Shown: positions 1-6,312 of the stretch, one piece after another
Numbering within the stretch: the stretch's first letter is position 1
Layout: every line of letters starts with the position of its first letter
NCBI GenBank assembly: GCA_017471085.1
Contig: JAFUWW010000033.1
Coordinates: 1 to 7,396, forward strand
Reading direction: 5' to 3'
Origin: Bacteroidales bacterium
Lineage (GTDB): Bacteria; Bacteroidota; Bacteroidia; Bacteroidales; UBA932
Length of the DNA stretch: 7,396 nucleotides
The notes under the pieces: generated by a model
Told to the model about the DNA's origin: nothing
The model's input: the letters and a program-made list of their open reading frames with translations, nothing else
Databases searched by the model: none
Made by a program: the position numbers and the translations under genes

Positions 1-166
1 ATGCAGCAAACCCGGTGGCAATCACACGGTTTCGATTGCACCTTTGCCATCGGCCTTCTCACAACCAGCTCATTTTCAGCAACATGCAGCAAACCCAGTG
101 GCAATCACACGGTTTTGGGTGCACCTTCGCCATCGGCCTTCTCACAACCAACTTATTTTCAACCAT
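1..166. repeat. Two tandem copies of an 83-bp direct repeat, cut by the window start
   Basis: Copy 1 (1-83) and copy 2 (84-166) both begin ATGCAGCAAACCC. Aligned by eye, they differ at about 8 of the first 80 positions. The unit length is not a multiple of three, so the open frames across it shift between copies and I do not regard them as genes. Copy 1 can fold: GCAATC at 18-23 pairs with GATTGC at 34-39, extended across a one-base bulge by GGT (14-16) and ACC (40-42). In copy 2 the right arm is changed and GGTGCACC forms its own palindrome. The word GGTGGCAA recurs at 180-187, exactly 166 bp after its first occurrence, which hints at a decayed third copy, though the sequence around it matches poorly. 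More copies may lie to the left of the window. Confidence 0.85.
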
Positions 167-420
167 ATATAGAGCCCTCGGTGGCAAACCCCATGCAATA
201 TTCACATATTTGTAACCACCCAATAATTATCCTTCTGTCGGCCTGAATATTTCCTTTTTGCCCCGGAAGGACGGCCGATCCTTGTTCCTGACAATGGGTA
301 ACTAGCCCTGTGTATCATTAAAAAAACGTACATCCCTGCATTTTTTTCTTACGATTGTCGTTCATTCGTCCCTATATTCAGATTTTCATGACTTTTTTCT
401 GTTTCCATATCTCACTTTGA
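167..420. other. A+T-rich non-coding leader before the RAYT-like gene
   Basis: I see no gene here. A small hairpin lies at 267-283 (AAGGA and TCCTT arms around CGGCCGA), with no convincing T-run to make it a terminator. The 330-420 stretch is rich in T tracts. TATATTCA at 373-380 and TCACTTTG at 412-419 each partly resemble the Bacteroides -7 box TAnnTTTG. The second would place transcription start just after 421 and so would favour translation from the internal ATG at 448. Neither has a good TTTG at the expected upstream distance, so no promoter is called. Confidence 0.4.
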
Positions 421-1338
421 ATGAGACCCTTTAGTTTTGCGGAAAAAATGAATCGAAAAAATCTGATTGACCCTTATAAGGGAAAGAAAGGAGTCTACCA
501 TTTTTCCATGAACCATCTGTCCCAACAACTGCTGTTCAAGACAGATGAAGATTTCCGGTTCGGAATCAATGCCCTTGCCCTTCTTGTTCTTTTGTCATCA
601 TCTGTCAAACTTCTTTGTTATTGCTTGATGGACAATCACTTTCATCTGCTTTTGTACGGGAAACTGGAAGACTGCCTTAAACTGTATGACAGTTTTTTAT
701 GGAAACTGAGTCTGCTGGTAAGCAGGCGCGACGGAATACGCGGCATCCTGAAACAAAAAGCCGTTGACATCCAGCCTATTACAGAGACGAACCAACTTCT
801 TAAATGCATTGCCTACATCCTTAGGAATCCGTACAAGGCGCGGATAGCGTCCCCTTTCTCTTACCGCTGGAGCAGTGCAGACGCCTACTTCAATCCCCAC
901 CCCGTCCCAGGAATAAAGGCCGATTCCTTCCAGGTCGATGAAATCCGAAGCTTTCTCCACTCCAAGGCAAGAATTCCGGATGACATTGAAATAGCCGACG
1001 GAATCATCACGAACCGCAGTTTCGTCGACTATCGGACCGTGGAACAGCGCTTCCATGACAGCGCATCGTTCTTCGACACCCTAAGGCTGTTCGATTTGGA
1101 GAGTTCCTTCAAAATGGCCAACGGCATCCATGAGACACTGAAATTCACAGACAAAGAACTGCAGGTCAAAACAAAAGTGATCTGCCAGAAAGAATTCCAT
1201 GCCGATAGTGTAGAACAGTTGGACCGGAAATCGCTCCTGGCCCTTTCGCGGACCCTCGCCAGAAGGTATGGTGCCGGCAAAGCCCAACTGGGACGGCTTT
1301 TGAGCCTGCCGGAAGACATCTTGGAAAGAGTGCTTTGA
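421..1338 (+). CDS. REP-associated tyrosine transposase-like protein (RAYT, Y1/HUH family)
   Basis: This 305-aa protein belongs to the IS200/IS605-like Y1 transposase family (Pfam Y1_Tnp), in the RAYT-like branch. Such proteins nick single-stranded DNA at hairpins and form a 5'-phosphotyrosine bond. Seen in the sequence: an N-terminal GVYHFSMNH strand (residues 24-32); the HUH motif in YCLMDNHFHLLLYG (67-80; H73 and H75 would bind the metal); and AYILRNPYKARIA (131-143), whose Y132 is the probable nucleophile. A separate C-terminal helical region (about 255-305, with LARRYGAGKAQLGRLLSLP) looks like a helix-turn-helix, as in longer Bacteroidota RAYTs. All expected catalytic residues are present, so the gene appears intact. 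The longest start (421) is used; ATG 448 (M10) is a realistic alternative after GCGGAAAAA. The gene stands alone among repeats and is more A+T-rich than the genes to its right. RAYTs are usually single-copy and domesticated rather than self-mobile; which applies here is unknown. Confidence 0.85.
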   Translation: MRPFSFAEKMNRKNLIDPYKGKKGVYHFSMNHLSQQLLFKTDEDFRFGINALALLVLLSSSVKLLCYCLMDNHFHLLLYGKLEDCLKLYDSFLWKLSLLVSRRDGIRGILKQKAVDIQPITETNQLLKCIAYILRNPYKARIASPFSYRWSSADAYFNPHPVPGIKADSFQVDEIRSFLHSKARIPDDIEIADGIITNRSFVDYRTVEQRFHDSASFFDTLRLFDLESSFKMANGIHETLKFTDKELQVKTKVICQKEFHADSVEQLDRKSLLALSRTLARRYGAGKAQLGRLLSLPEDILERVL

Positions 1339-1382
1339 CACCCTTTCCCCGGACTGCCAGGATTGCCACATTTGTTTTTATA

Positions 1383-1432
1383 TGCCGATGATAACCAACC
1401 ACTTATATCCATGCCGACGGCAATCATCGGCA
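1383..1432. repeat. Nested inverted repeat (REP-like) 3' of the RAYT-like gene
   Basis: Perfect 10-bp arms TGCCGATGAT (1383-1392) and ATCATCGGCA (1423-1432) enclose a 30-nt loop. A second palindrome, TGCCG-A-CGGCA (1412-1422), directly abuts the right arm, so the region can fold either as one long stem or with a small inner hairpin. It begins 45 bp after the RAYT-like stop codon. No T-run follows on either strand, so a classical intrinsic terminator is unlikely. RAYT enzymes of other bacteria recognise hairpin-forming REP sequences; that this element is the cognate substrate is inference. I do not see a clear GTAG/GGAG guide tetranucleotide at its foot. Confidence 0.65.
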
Positions 1433-1554
1433 CAGCACTTCACCTTTTCCACAAGCTACACCAAAACCATCTGATAACCAAACACATACGAAAAGAGCTG
1501 TGGCAAACGTACTTCGCTCACCAGGGCAAAGGATAAAAGGCTATGGACCTAGTC
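1433..1554. other. Non-coding spacer between the inverted repeat and the 22-bp array
   Basis: No gene is seen. TGATAACCAAACAC (1472-1485) repeats with one mismatch a 14-mer at 1389-1402, which overlaps the left arm of the inverted repeat. A short palindrome ATGGAC-CTA-GTCCAT (1543-1557) sits at the left border of the 22-bp array and runs three bases into its first unit. Confidence 0.4.
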
Positions 1555-1774
1555 CATGAACGGTGCCCTGACCGGACATGAACGGTGCCCTAACTGGACA
1601 TGAACGGCGCCCTAACCGGACATAAACGGTGCCCCGACCGGACATGAACGGTGCCCTGACCGGACATGAACGGTGCCCTAACCGGACATGAACGGTGCCC
1701 CGACCGGACGTGTACGGCGCCCTAACCGGACATGTACGGCGCCCTAACCGGACATAAACGGTGCCCCGACCGGA
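1555..1774. repeat. Tandem array: ten consecutive 22-bp units without gaps
   Basis: Units start at 1555 and every 22 bp after that to 1774. The shared core is CGGTGCCCTGACCG, preceded by CATGAA and followed by GA. No unit has an insertion or deletion. Changes cluster at a few unit positions: 2, 4 and 5 (CAT/CGT, G/A, A/T), 10 (T/C), 15-16 (TG, TA or CG) and 19. Units 1 and 5 are identical, as are units 4 and 10, so copying of blocks as well as single units is likely. CGGT and ACCG are reverse complements, so each unit can form a short 4-bp stem, and neighbouring units can pair in alternative registers. The long minus-strand open frames across the array arise because the unit lacks stops there; 22 is not divisible by three and nothing suggests translation. 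There are no unique spacers, so it is not CRISPR. Confidence 0.93.
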
Positions 1775-1814
1775 CTTGCCGAAAACGATAGGCGGATACC
1801 CATAGAAAAACACC

Positions 1815-1845
1815 ACTTCCAGCCCTGACTCTCAGGACTGGAAGT
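1815..1845 (-). terminator. Strong hairpin, possible leftward intrinsic terminator
   Basis: Arms ACTTCCAG-C-CCTGA (1815-1828) and TCAGG-A-CTGGAAGT (1832-1845) pair over 13 positions with one C/A mismatch and a 3-nt loop. Read on the minus strand, the stem is followed by GGTGTTTTTC (1814 down to 1805), the form of an intrinsic terminator. On the plus strand it is followed by ATCATTAACC, which is not U-rich. The hairpin itself is clear; its role as terminator is inferred. It could instead insulate the HTCS gene from the repeat region. No recognised gene is transcribed leftward into it. Confidence 0.5.
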
Positions 1846-1922
1846 ATCATTAACCAAACAACATAATCGGCAGAGCATCTGATCTCCGTTTGCAAAGATG
1901 GGGAATTGTAATTTATGATAAT

Positions 1923-1952
1923 TTGCATTTTCTTCAAAAATGATTGCATTTT
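1923..1952 (+). promoter_or_regulatory. Candidate operator: 9-bp direct repeat at 21-bp spacing
   Basis: TTGCATTTT occurs at 1923-1931 and again at 1944-1952, 21 bp apart, which is two helical turns. A third TTGCA lies at 1890-1894. The downstream copy overlaps the candidate -33 element of the HTCS promoter. AraC-family proteins commonly bind direct repeats of about this spacing, and two AraC-type DNA-binding domains are encoded immediately downstream, so autoregulation is a reasonable inference. The area is A+T-rich, so chance is not excluded. Confidence 0.4.
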
Positions 1953-1974
1953 TAGAGAAACATCTGTATATTCG
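1943..1974 (+). promoter_or_regulatory. Candidate Bacteroides-type promoter of the HTCS gene
   Basis: TATATTCG (1967-1974) matches the Bacteroidota -7 consensus TAnnTTTG at all but one specified position. ATTG (1943-1946), one base from the TTTG -33 element, lies 20 bp upstream, inside the usual spacing range. Transcription would start near 1980, giving a short leader before the ATG at 1996. No Shine-Dalgarno sequence precedes that ATG, which is normal in this phylum. Confidence 0.45.
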
Positions 1975-1995
1975 CCCAATAACCGACAATAACCA

Positions 1996-4900
1996 ATGAG
2001 AAGACTTCGATTATTGACTTTGTTGTCATTGACGCTCTCGCTGCCGTCTTTCGCTCAGGAGGGCGTCTATTCGCTGCACCTGTCCAACCCGCAGGTAACG
2101 GCGATTACCCAGGATGCGGACGGCTATATCTGGTTCGGAACCACCCGCGGCCTCAACCGTTACAACGGCACCAACTATACCTGCTTCTATGCTTCCGGGA
2201 ACGACGGTTCCCTGAACAGCGACCATATCCTTTCGCTCTGCTACGACTCTGCCGGCACTCTCTGGATCGGCACGGAATGCGGCCTCAACTGGTATCGGGA
2301 CGGAAAGTTCCACCACATGAACTCCACGGTCTTCGACCCGGTGATGGACATCACCGAAGTGAACGACACCCTGGTCGCCTTCACCGGAAAATCCGGACGC
2401 TTTGTCATGACCAAGGACTCTCTCAGGGTTGCCGGCTATTCCGCACCGGGAGAGAACGTCTATACATCTTTTACAGAAAGGGTTCCCGTTTCCTTTACGG
2501 ACCGGGACGGTGGAGTATGGGAGGCCGACGGAGAAAACGGATGGACCTATACCGCCAAGAACCAGCCTTTCCGCAGCCTGACAGTGTCTCCGAACGGAGA
2601 AAGGCTGAGCCACCTTTTCTTCGACAGGGAGGGTTATCTCTGGATGCGTATCGGCACAGACCTGTGCAGCTTCGCTCCCGGTACCCTGGAGCCTGTCTGG
2701 AAAGATTCGGAACACGTATACTCCACCATCCTCATCAACAGGAGCGGTCATCTCCTGGCGCTGCGGGACGGGGCGACGATCGTGGAACTGACCACCCATA
2801 ACGGGGTGCCCAGCCTGCTGAATTCTGCCCGGCATTCACATACCATTTATTCCATGCAGAGCGACGAGAACGGGTACCTGTGGCTGTCGGAGATTTCCAA
2901 TCTGGCTAAAATCGGCCCGAATGGGTCCAGCATCGAGCATTTTCAGGTGGGTCCCACCACTCCTTTTTCCTATATCCTGCCCTGCGAAGGATCCAGGCGC
3001 ATTTTCATTATCGGCATCCGGGACGGACTGCTGGAAGTGCTGCCCGACGGCACCGTAACTCCTTTCGGAGAGGGATTCCAGAACGTGAGCTGCATGCTGC
3101 AGGCCAGGGACGGAACCTTCTGGATGGGCACCTATAACGATGGCATCATCCACTACAACGAAATCAGCGGAGAGACGCAGCGGTTCGACCCGGCCTCCGG
3201 CATCGCAGATCCCAGCATCAAATCCATCACACAGGACGGAGAGGGCATTATCTGGTACTCCTCCGCCACCCATATCTCCCGCTACGACCCCTGGACCCGC
3301 ACTTTTTCCGCCCTTCACGACAATAGCTTCAGAGACGACCGGTTCTACAATCTGCTCGCCGCCACCTCCGGTCAGGACGGGAAGCTCTACTTTGCCGGCA
3401 GCGGCGGCCTTACCATCGTGGACCCCTTCGCCTTCAATCCCTCGACGGAAGATACGCCCCTCCAGATGGAACTGATCACCGTCAACGACCAGGAGTACCC
3501 CCGGGACGCCGGACGGCTGAACCTCAGCCACAGGGAGAACACCCTCAATTTCCGTTTTGCCGGAATCGACTATGCCTCCGGCCAACTGCTGGATTATTCC
3601 TGGAAACTGGATGGATTCGAGGAGAACTGGCATTCCGCTTCGACCCGCCCCGAAGCCATTTACACGCTCCTTCCTCCGGGCCGATACACCTTCCATGCCC
3701 GCGTACGCGTCCTGAACGGGGAATGGAGCAAATCGGAGATCGTCCTTCCCGTGACCATCCGTCCCGCCCCCTGGGCCAGTACCTGGGCCAAACTGCTGTA
3801 CCTCCTGCTGGCGATTGCCGTCATCGGCACCGGCCTGTTGATCGTAATCCGGATGCGCACCCAGAAAGAGAGGTTGGAACTGGCCGGCCAGCGGGCCGAA
3901 CTGAACCAGCAGCATATCGACTTCATGACCAACATCTCGCATGAGTTCCGCACCCCGCTCACCATGATCCTCGCCCCGGCGAAAGAACTGGAAAAGAGCG
4001 ACCTGCCTCCTCGTGAGAAGGAACTTGCCAGCCTGATCAGCCGGAATGCGGAGCAGCTCAAGGCCCTTTCCGAGCAGCTTCTCAGCAGCCGCGGCGGCCG
4101 CGGCAGCCAGGAGCAGCTGAACATCCGCGAGAACGACCTGGTCTCCATCCTGCGGTCCATGACCAAGATGTTCGGCTACGCTGCGTCCCAGAAGGAACAG
4201 GAACTCACCACGGACCTGCCGGACAGCCTGCTCGCCGCCTTCGACACGGAAAAAGTGTCCAAGGTGATGGGCAACCTCATCAGCAACGCCATCAAATACA
4301 CGCCGGAAGGTGGCCACATCTGCATCGCCCTGCGACAGGAAGGACAAAATGCCGTCATCGATGTCAAGGACGACGGGATCGGCATTCCCGAAGAGAAGCG
4401 GAGCCGTATCTTCGACCGTTTCGACCGGCTGGGCGCGGAAGATTCCGGCGTCATCGGCTCCGGCATCGGCCTGAATTTCGCGCAGAGCATGGCGACGTTG
4501 CATAAAGGGGCCCTCACCTACGCCCCCAACGGCAGCCAGGGCTCCGTCTTCACCTTCACTTTCCCCATCGACAAAAGCGCTTATCCCGAGGCCGACCTGG
4601 GTCCTGCGGAGCCGGATACGAAGGCGCCCTACGCCCTGGAAGGAGATTCCCAGAAAGCGCAGACCCTGCTCATTGCGGAAGACACCACCGAAATCCGCCT
4701 CTTCCTCCGGGACCTCTTCCATGCCGATTACAACGTAATCCTGGCCTCCGACGGCCTGGAGGCGGTGGACAACCTGAAACTGAGCGTACCGGACCTGGTG
4801 CTGAGCGATGTGATCATGCCCGGAAAAACCGGCTACGGCCTCTGCGCCGACATCAAGTCGAACCCCGACTGGAACCACATCCCTGTAGTCCTCCTCACCG

Positions 4901-5424
4901 CCAAGGCCGATGCGGAAAGCTCTGTCGAAGGCATGAAGGCCGGGGCCGACGCCTACGTGGCCAAACCCTTCGACCCGGACTTCCTGAAAGCCACCGTGGA
5001 GAGCCTTCTCAAGAACCGCCGCATCCTGCAGGAAAAAGTGAAGAACCTGACATCGGCCGACCTGCAGGACCCGCAGAAGAGCGAAGAAGTGAAGCTCTCC
5101 CCTTCCGAAAGAAAACTACTGGAAAAGATCCATGCCTATCTGGATGCCAACCTGGAGAACGAAGAATCCGACGTCGCCTCCATGGCCCGGGAACTGGGCA
5201 TGAGCTACAGCAACCTCTACGCCAAAGTGAAAGCCCTGACGGGCGAAACACCCAAGGCCTATGCCACCGCCTACCGGATGAACATCGCCCGAAACCTGCT
5301 GGTCTCCGGCGAATGGACCGTGAGCGAGGTGGCCGACAAAGTGGGCTCCTCCTCCCCCTTCACCTTCTCCCGCGAATTCAAGAATTATTTCGGCTACCCG
5401 CCGAGCCAAGCCAAAAAAGTATGA
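1996..5424 (+). CDS. Hybrid two-component system sensor kinase/response regulator (HTCS)
   Basis: This 1142-aa inner-membrane protein joins a whole phosphorelay in one chain. In order: signal peptide (1-20, cut likely after SFA); periplasmic sensor of Reg_prop beta-propeller blades (about 30-480, e.g. DADGYIWFGTTRGLNRY at 40-56 and RDGTFWMGTYNDGI at 371-384); Y_Y_Y domain (about 510-588); one membrane helix (about 597-619); HisKA with phospho-acceptor H649 in NISHEFRTPLT; HATPase_c with N764, DDGIGI (792-797) and GSGIGL (821-826); receiver with E895/D896, phospho-acceptor D938, T968 and K990; and a C-terminal AraC-type double helix-turn-helix (about 1050-1142). All key phosphotransfer residues are present. 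Proteins of this class sense glycan fragments and activate polysaccharide-utilisation genes; the ligand here is unknown. I count only about 11 blade-like repeats instead of the usual 14, and the protein is roughly 200 aa shorter than typical. The 699-703 linker is Arg/Gly-rich. The stop overlaps the next start. Confidence 0.97.
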   Translation: MRRLRLLTLLSLTLSLPSFAQEGVYSLHLSNPQVTAITQDADGYIWFGTTRGLNRYNGTNYTCFYASGNDGSLNSDHILSLCYDSAGTLWIGTECGLNWYRDGKFHHMNSTVFDPVMDITEVNDTLVAFTGKSGRFVMTKDSLRVAGYSAPGENVYTSFTERVPVSFTDRDGGVWEADGENGWTYTAKNQPFRSLTVSPNGERLSHLFFDREGYLWMRIGTDLCSFAPGTLEPVWKDSEHVYSTILINRSGHLLALRDGATIVELTTHNGVPSLLNSARHSHTIYSMQSDENGYLWLSEISNLAKIGPNGSSIEHFQVGPTTPFSYILPCEGSRRIFIIGIRDGLLEVLPDGTVTPFGEGFQNVSCMLQARDGTFWMGTYNDGIIHYNEISGETQRFDPASGIADPSIKSITQDGEGIIWYSSATHISRYDPWTRTFSALHDNSFRDDRFYNLLAATSGQDGKLYFAGSGGLTIVDPFAFNPSTEDTPLQMELITVNDQEYPRDAGRLNLSHRENTLNFRFAGIDYASGQLLDYSWKLDGFEENWHSASTRPEAIYTLLPPGRYTFHARVRVLNGEWSKSEIVLPVTIRPAPWASTWAKLLYLLLAIAVIGTGLLIVIRMRTQKERLELAGQRAELNQQHIDFMTNISHEFRTPLTMILAPAKELEKSDLPPREKELASLISRNAEQLKALSEQLLSSRGGRGSQEQLNIRENDLVSILRSMTKMFGYAASQKEQELTTDLPDSLLAAFDTEKVSKVMGNLISNAIKYTPEGGHICIALRQEGQNAVIDVKDDGIGIPEEKRSRIFDRFDRLGAEDSGVIGSGIGLNFAQSMATLHKGALTYAPNGSQGSVFTFTFPIDKSAYPEADLGPAEPDTKAPYALEGDSQKAQTLLIAEDTTEIRLFLRDLFHADYNVILASDGLEAVDNLKLSVPDLVLSDVIMPGKTGYGLCADIKSNPDWNHIPVVLLTAKADAESSVEGMKAGADAYVAKPFDPDFLKATVESLLKNRRILQEKVKNLTSADLQDPQKSEEVKLSPSERKLLEKIHAYLDANLENEESDVASMARELGMSYSNLYAKVKALTGETPKAYATAYRMNIARNLLVSGEWTVSEVADKVGSSSPFTFSREFKNYFGYPPSQAKKV

Positions 5425-6308
5425 GCGACAACATCCATCTGAAATACCTGGCCATCAACAAGAGCGACCTCCTCTGGGGGCTGGCCGTCAATTCTGTAGG
5501 CTCGCAAAAAATCGGCCCGGGCGAACCCTACCCGCCTACCGGCCATCCGTCCCGCTACCTGTTTACGGAGGAGCGGGGCCGGGTGCTGCAGGAGTATCAG
5601 CTGCTTTACATAACGGAAGGGAAAGGGTATTTCCGCAGCAAAAGCGTCCCGCACAAGGTGCCGCTGACAAGAGGCAGTCTCTTCCTGCTGTTCCCGGGCG
5701 AGTGGCATACCTACAGGCCGGACCCCTCCACCGGCTGGACCGAATACTGGATCGGATTCAACGGTGCCCTCATGGAGGCTTGGGACAAGATCGGATTCTT
5801 TACCCGTGAGCATCCGGTCTCACAGATCGGCCTGCACGAAGACCTCGTGTCTCTCTACTCGGAGGCCATCCAGACCGCCTCTGAACAGGCTTCCGGCTTC
5901 CAGCAGCGCCTGATGGGCATTGTCGCCCACCTGATGGGGCAGTCCATCTACTACAACCGCCGGGAGACCTTCTCCGAGGTGAGCGAGCAGATCAGCCGCG
6001 CCAAAATCCTGATTTCAGAGCAGTTCCGCACCATCACGGCCGAAGAAGTCGCGGCACGCCTGTGCATGGGCTATTCCAATTTCCGGAAGGTCTTCAAGGA
6101 GTACACCGGCTTCTCCCCCGCCAAGTATATCCAGGAAATCCGCTTCTCCAAAGTGAAGGAGGCCCTGACAAACAGTACGCTACCTGTAAAACAGATAGCG
6201 TACGAAATGGGATTTGACAATTACGATTACTTCTTTACGGCCTTCCGGCGGATTACGGGCATGACCCCCTCCGCCTACCGGGACATCACCCAGGGAAAGA
6301 CGCTGTAA
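5421..6308 (+). CDS. AraC-family transcriptional regulator with cupin-like sensor domain
   Basis: This is a cytoplasmic 295-aa DNA-binding regulator. The N-terminal half (about 50-115, including LQEYQLLYITEGKGYF, the turn RGSLFLLFPGEWHTY and TEYWIGFNG) matches the AraC-type ligand-binding cupin fold. The C-terminal half (about 190-290) has two helix-turn-helix motifs, around ITAEEVAARLCMGYSNFRKV (205-224) and LPVKQIAYEMGFDNYDYFFT (254-273), ending with the family signature FRRITGMTPSAYR (275-287). The length is typical of the class. I place the start at 5421, not at the longer in-frame ATG at 5313, because the extra 36 residues would lie entirely inside the HTCS reading frame and because 5421 gives an ATGA overlap with the HTCS stop. 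That overlap predicts one transcript and coupled translation. The ligand is probably a sugar or sugar derivative by family and context, but nothing in the sequence identifies it. Confidence 0.93.
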   Translation: MSDNIHLKYLAINKSDLLWGLAVNSVGSQKIGPGEPYPPTGHPSRYLFTEERGRVLQEYQLLYITEGKGYFRSKSVPHKVPLTRGSLFLLFPGEWHTYRPDPSTGWTEYWIGFNGALMEAWDKIGFFTREHPVSQIGLHEDLVSLYSEAIQTASEQASGFQQRLMGIVAHLMGQSIYYNRRETFSEVSEQISRAKILISEQFRTITAEEVAARLCMGYSNFRKVFKEYTGFSPAKYIQEIRFSKVKEALTNSTLPVKQIAYEMGFDNYDYFFTAFRRITGMTPSAYRDITQGKTL

Positions 6309-6312
6309 CCGG

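Noticed and set aside
1..246. Plus-strand open frames of 66 and 81 codons over the 83-bp repeat
   Set aside because: Repeat length is not divisible by three, so the same DNA is read in different frames in each copy; no recognisable protein or start context.
1555..1774. CRISPR array
   Set aside because: Units abut directly with no unique spacers, and no cas gene is present.
312..1853. 10-bp direct repeat GTATCATTAA at 312-321 and 1844-1853 as a target-site duplication of a RAYT/repeat insertion
   Set aside because: A 10-bp match among A+T-rich flanks has a fair probability by chance, HUH transposition normally makes no target duplication, and the right copy overlaps the end of the 1815-1845 hairpin.
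49..1871. Hexamer GCCGAT/ATCGGC recurring in the non-coding DNA as a recognition motif
   Set aside because: It also occurs several times inside the coding genes, so it is not specific to the repeat region.
1541..1989. Minus-strand open frames of 81-91 codons over the 22-bp array and HTCS leader
   Set aside because: They exist because the repeat unit lacks stop codons on that strand; the unit is not a multiple of three, the translation is low-complexity and no domain is recognisable.
4085..4105. Very G+C-rich palindrome CCGCGGC-G-GCCGCGG inside the HTCS gene
   Set aside because: It codes in frame for an Arg/Gly/Ser linker between the HisKA and ATPase domains; no sign that it is a separate element.
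2836..4878. 680-codon minus-strand open frame opposite the HTCS gene
   Set aside because: Antisense shadow of a high-G+C coding sequence; the plus strand encodes a complete HTCS with every expected domain in order.
5313..5420. Longer N-terminus for the AraC regulator starting at 5313
   Set aside because: The extra residues lie wholly within the conserved HTCS C-terminal helix-turn-helix coding sequence in another frame; the ATG at 5421 gives a standard family length and coupled overlap.
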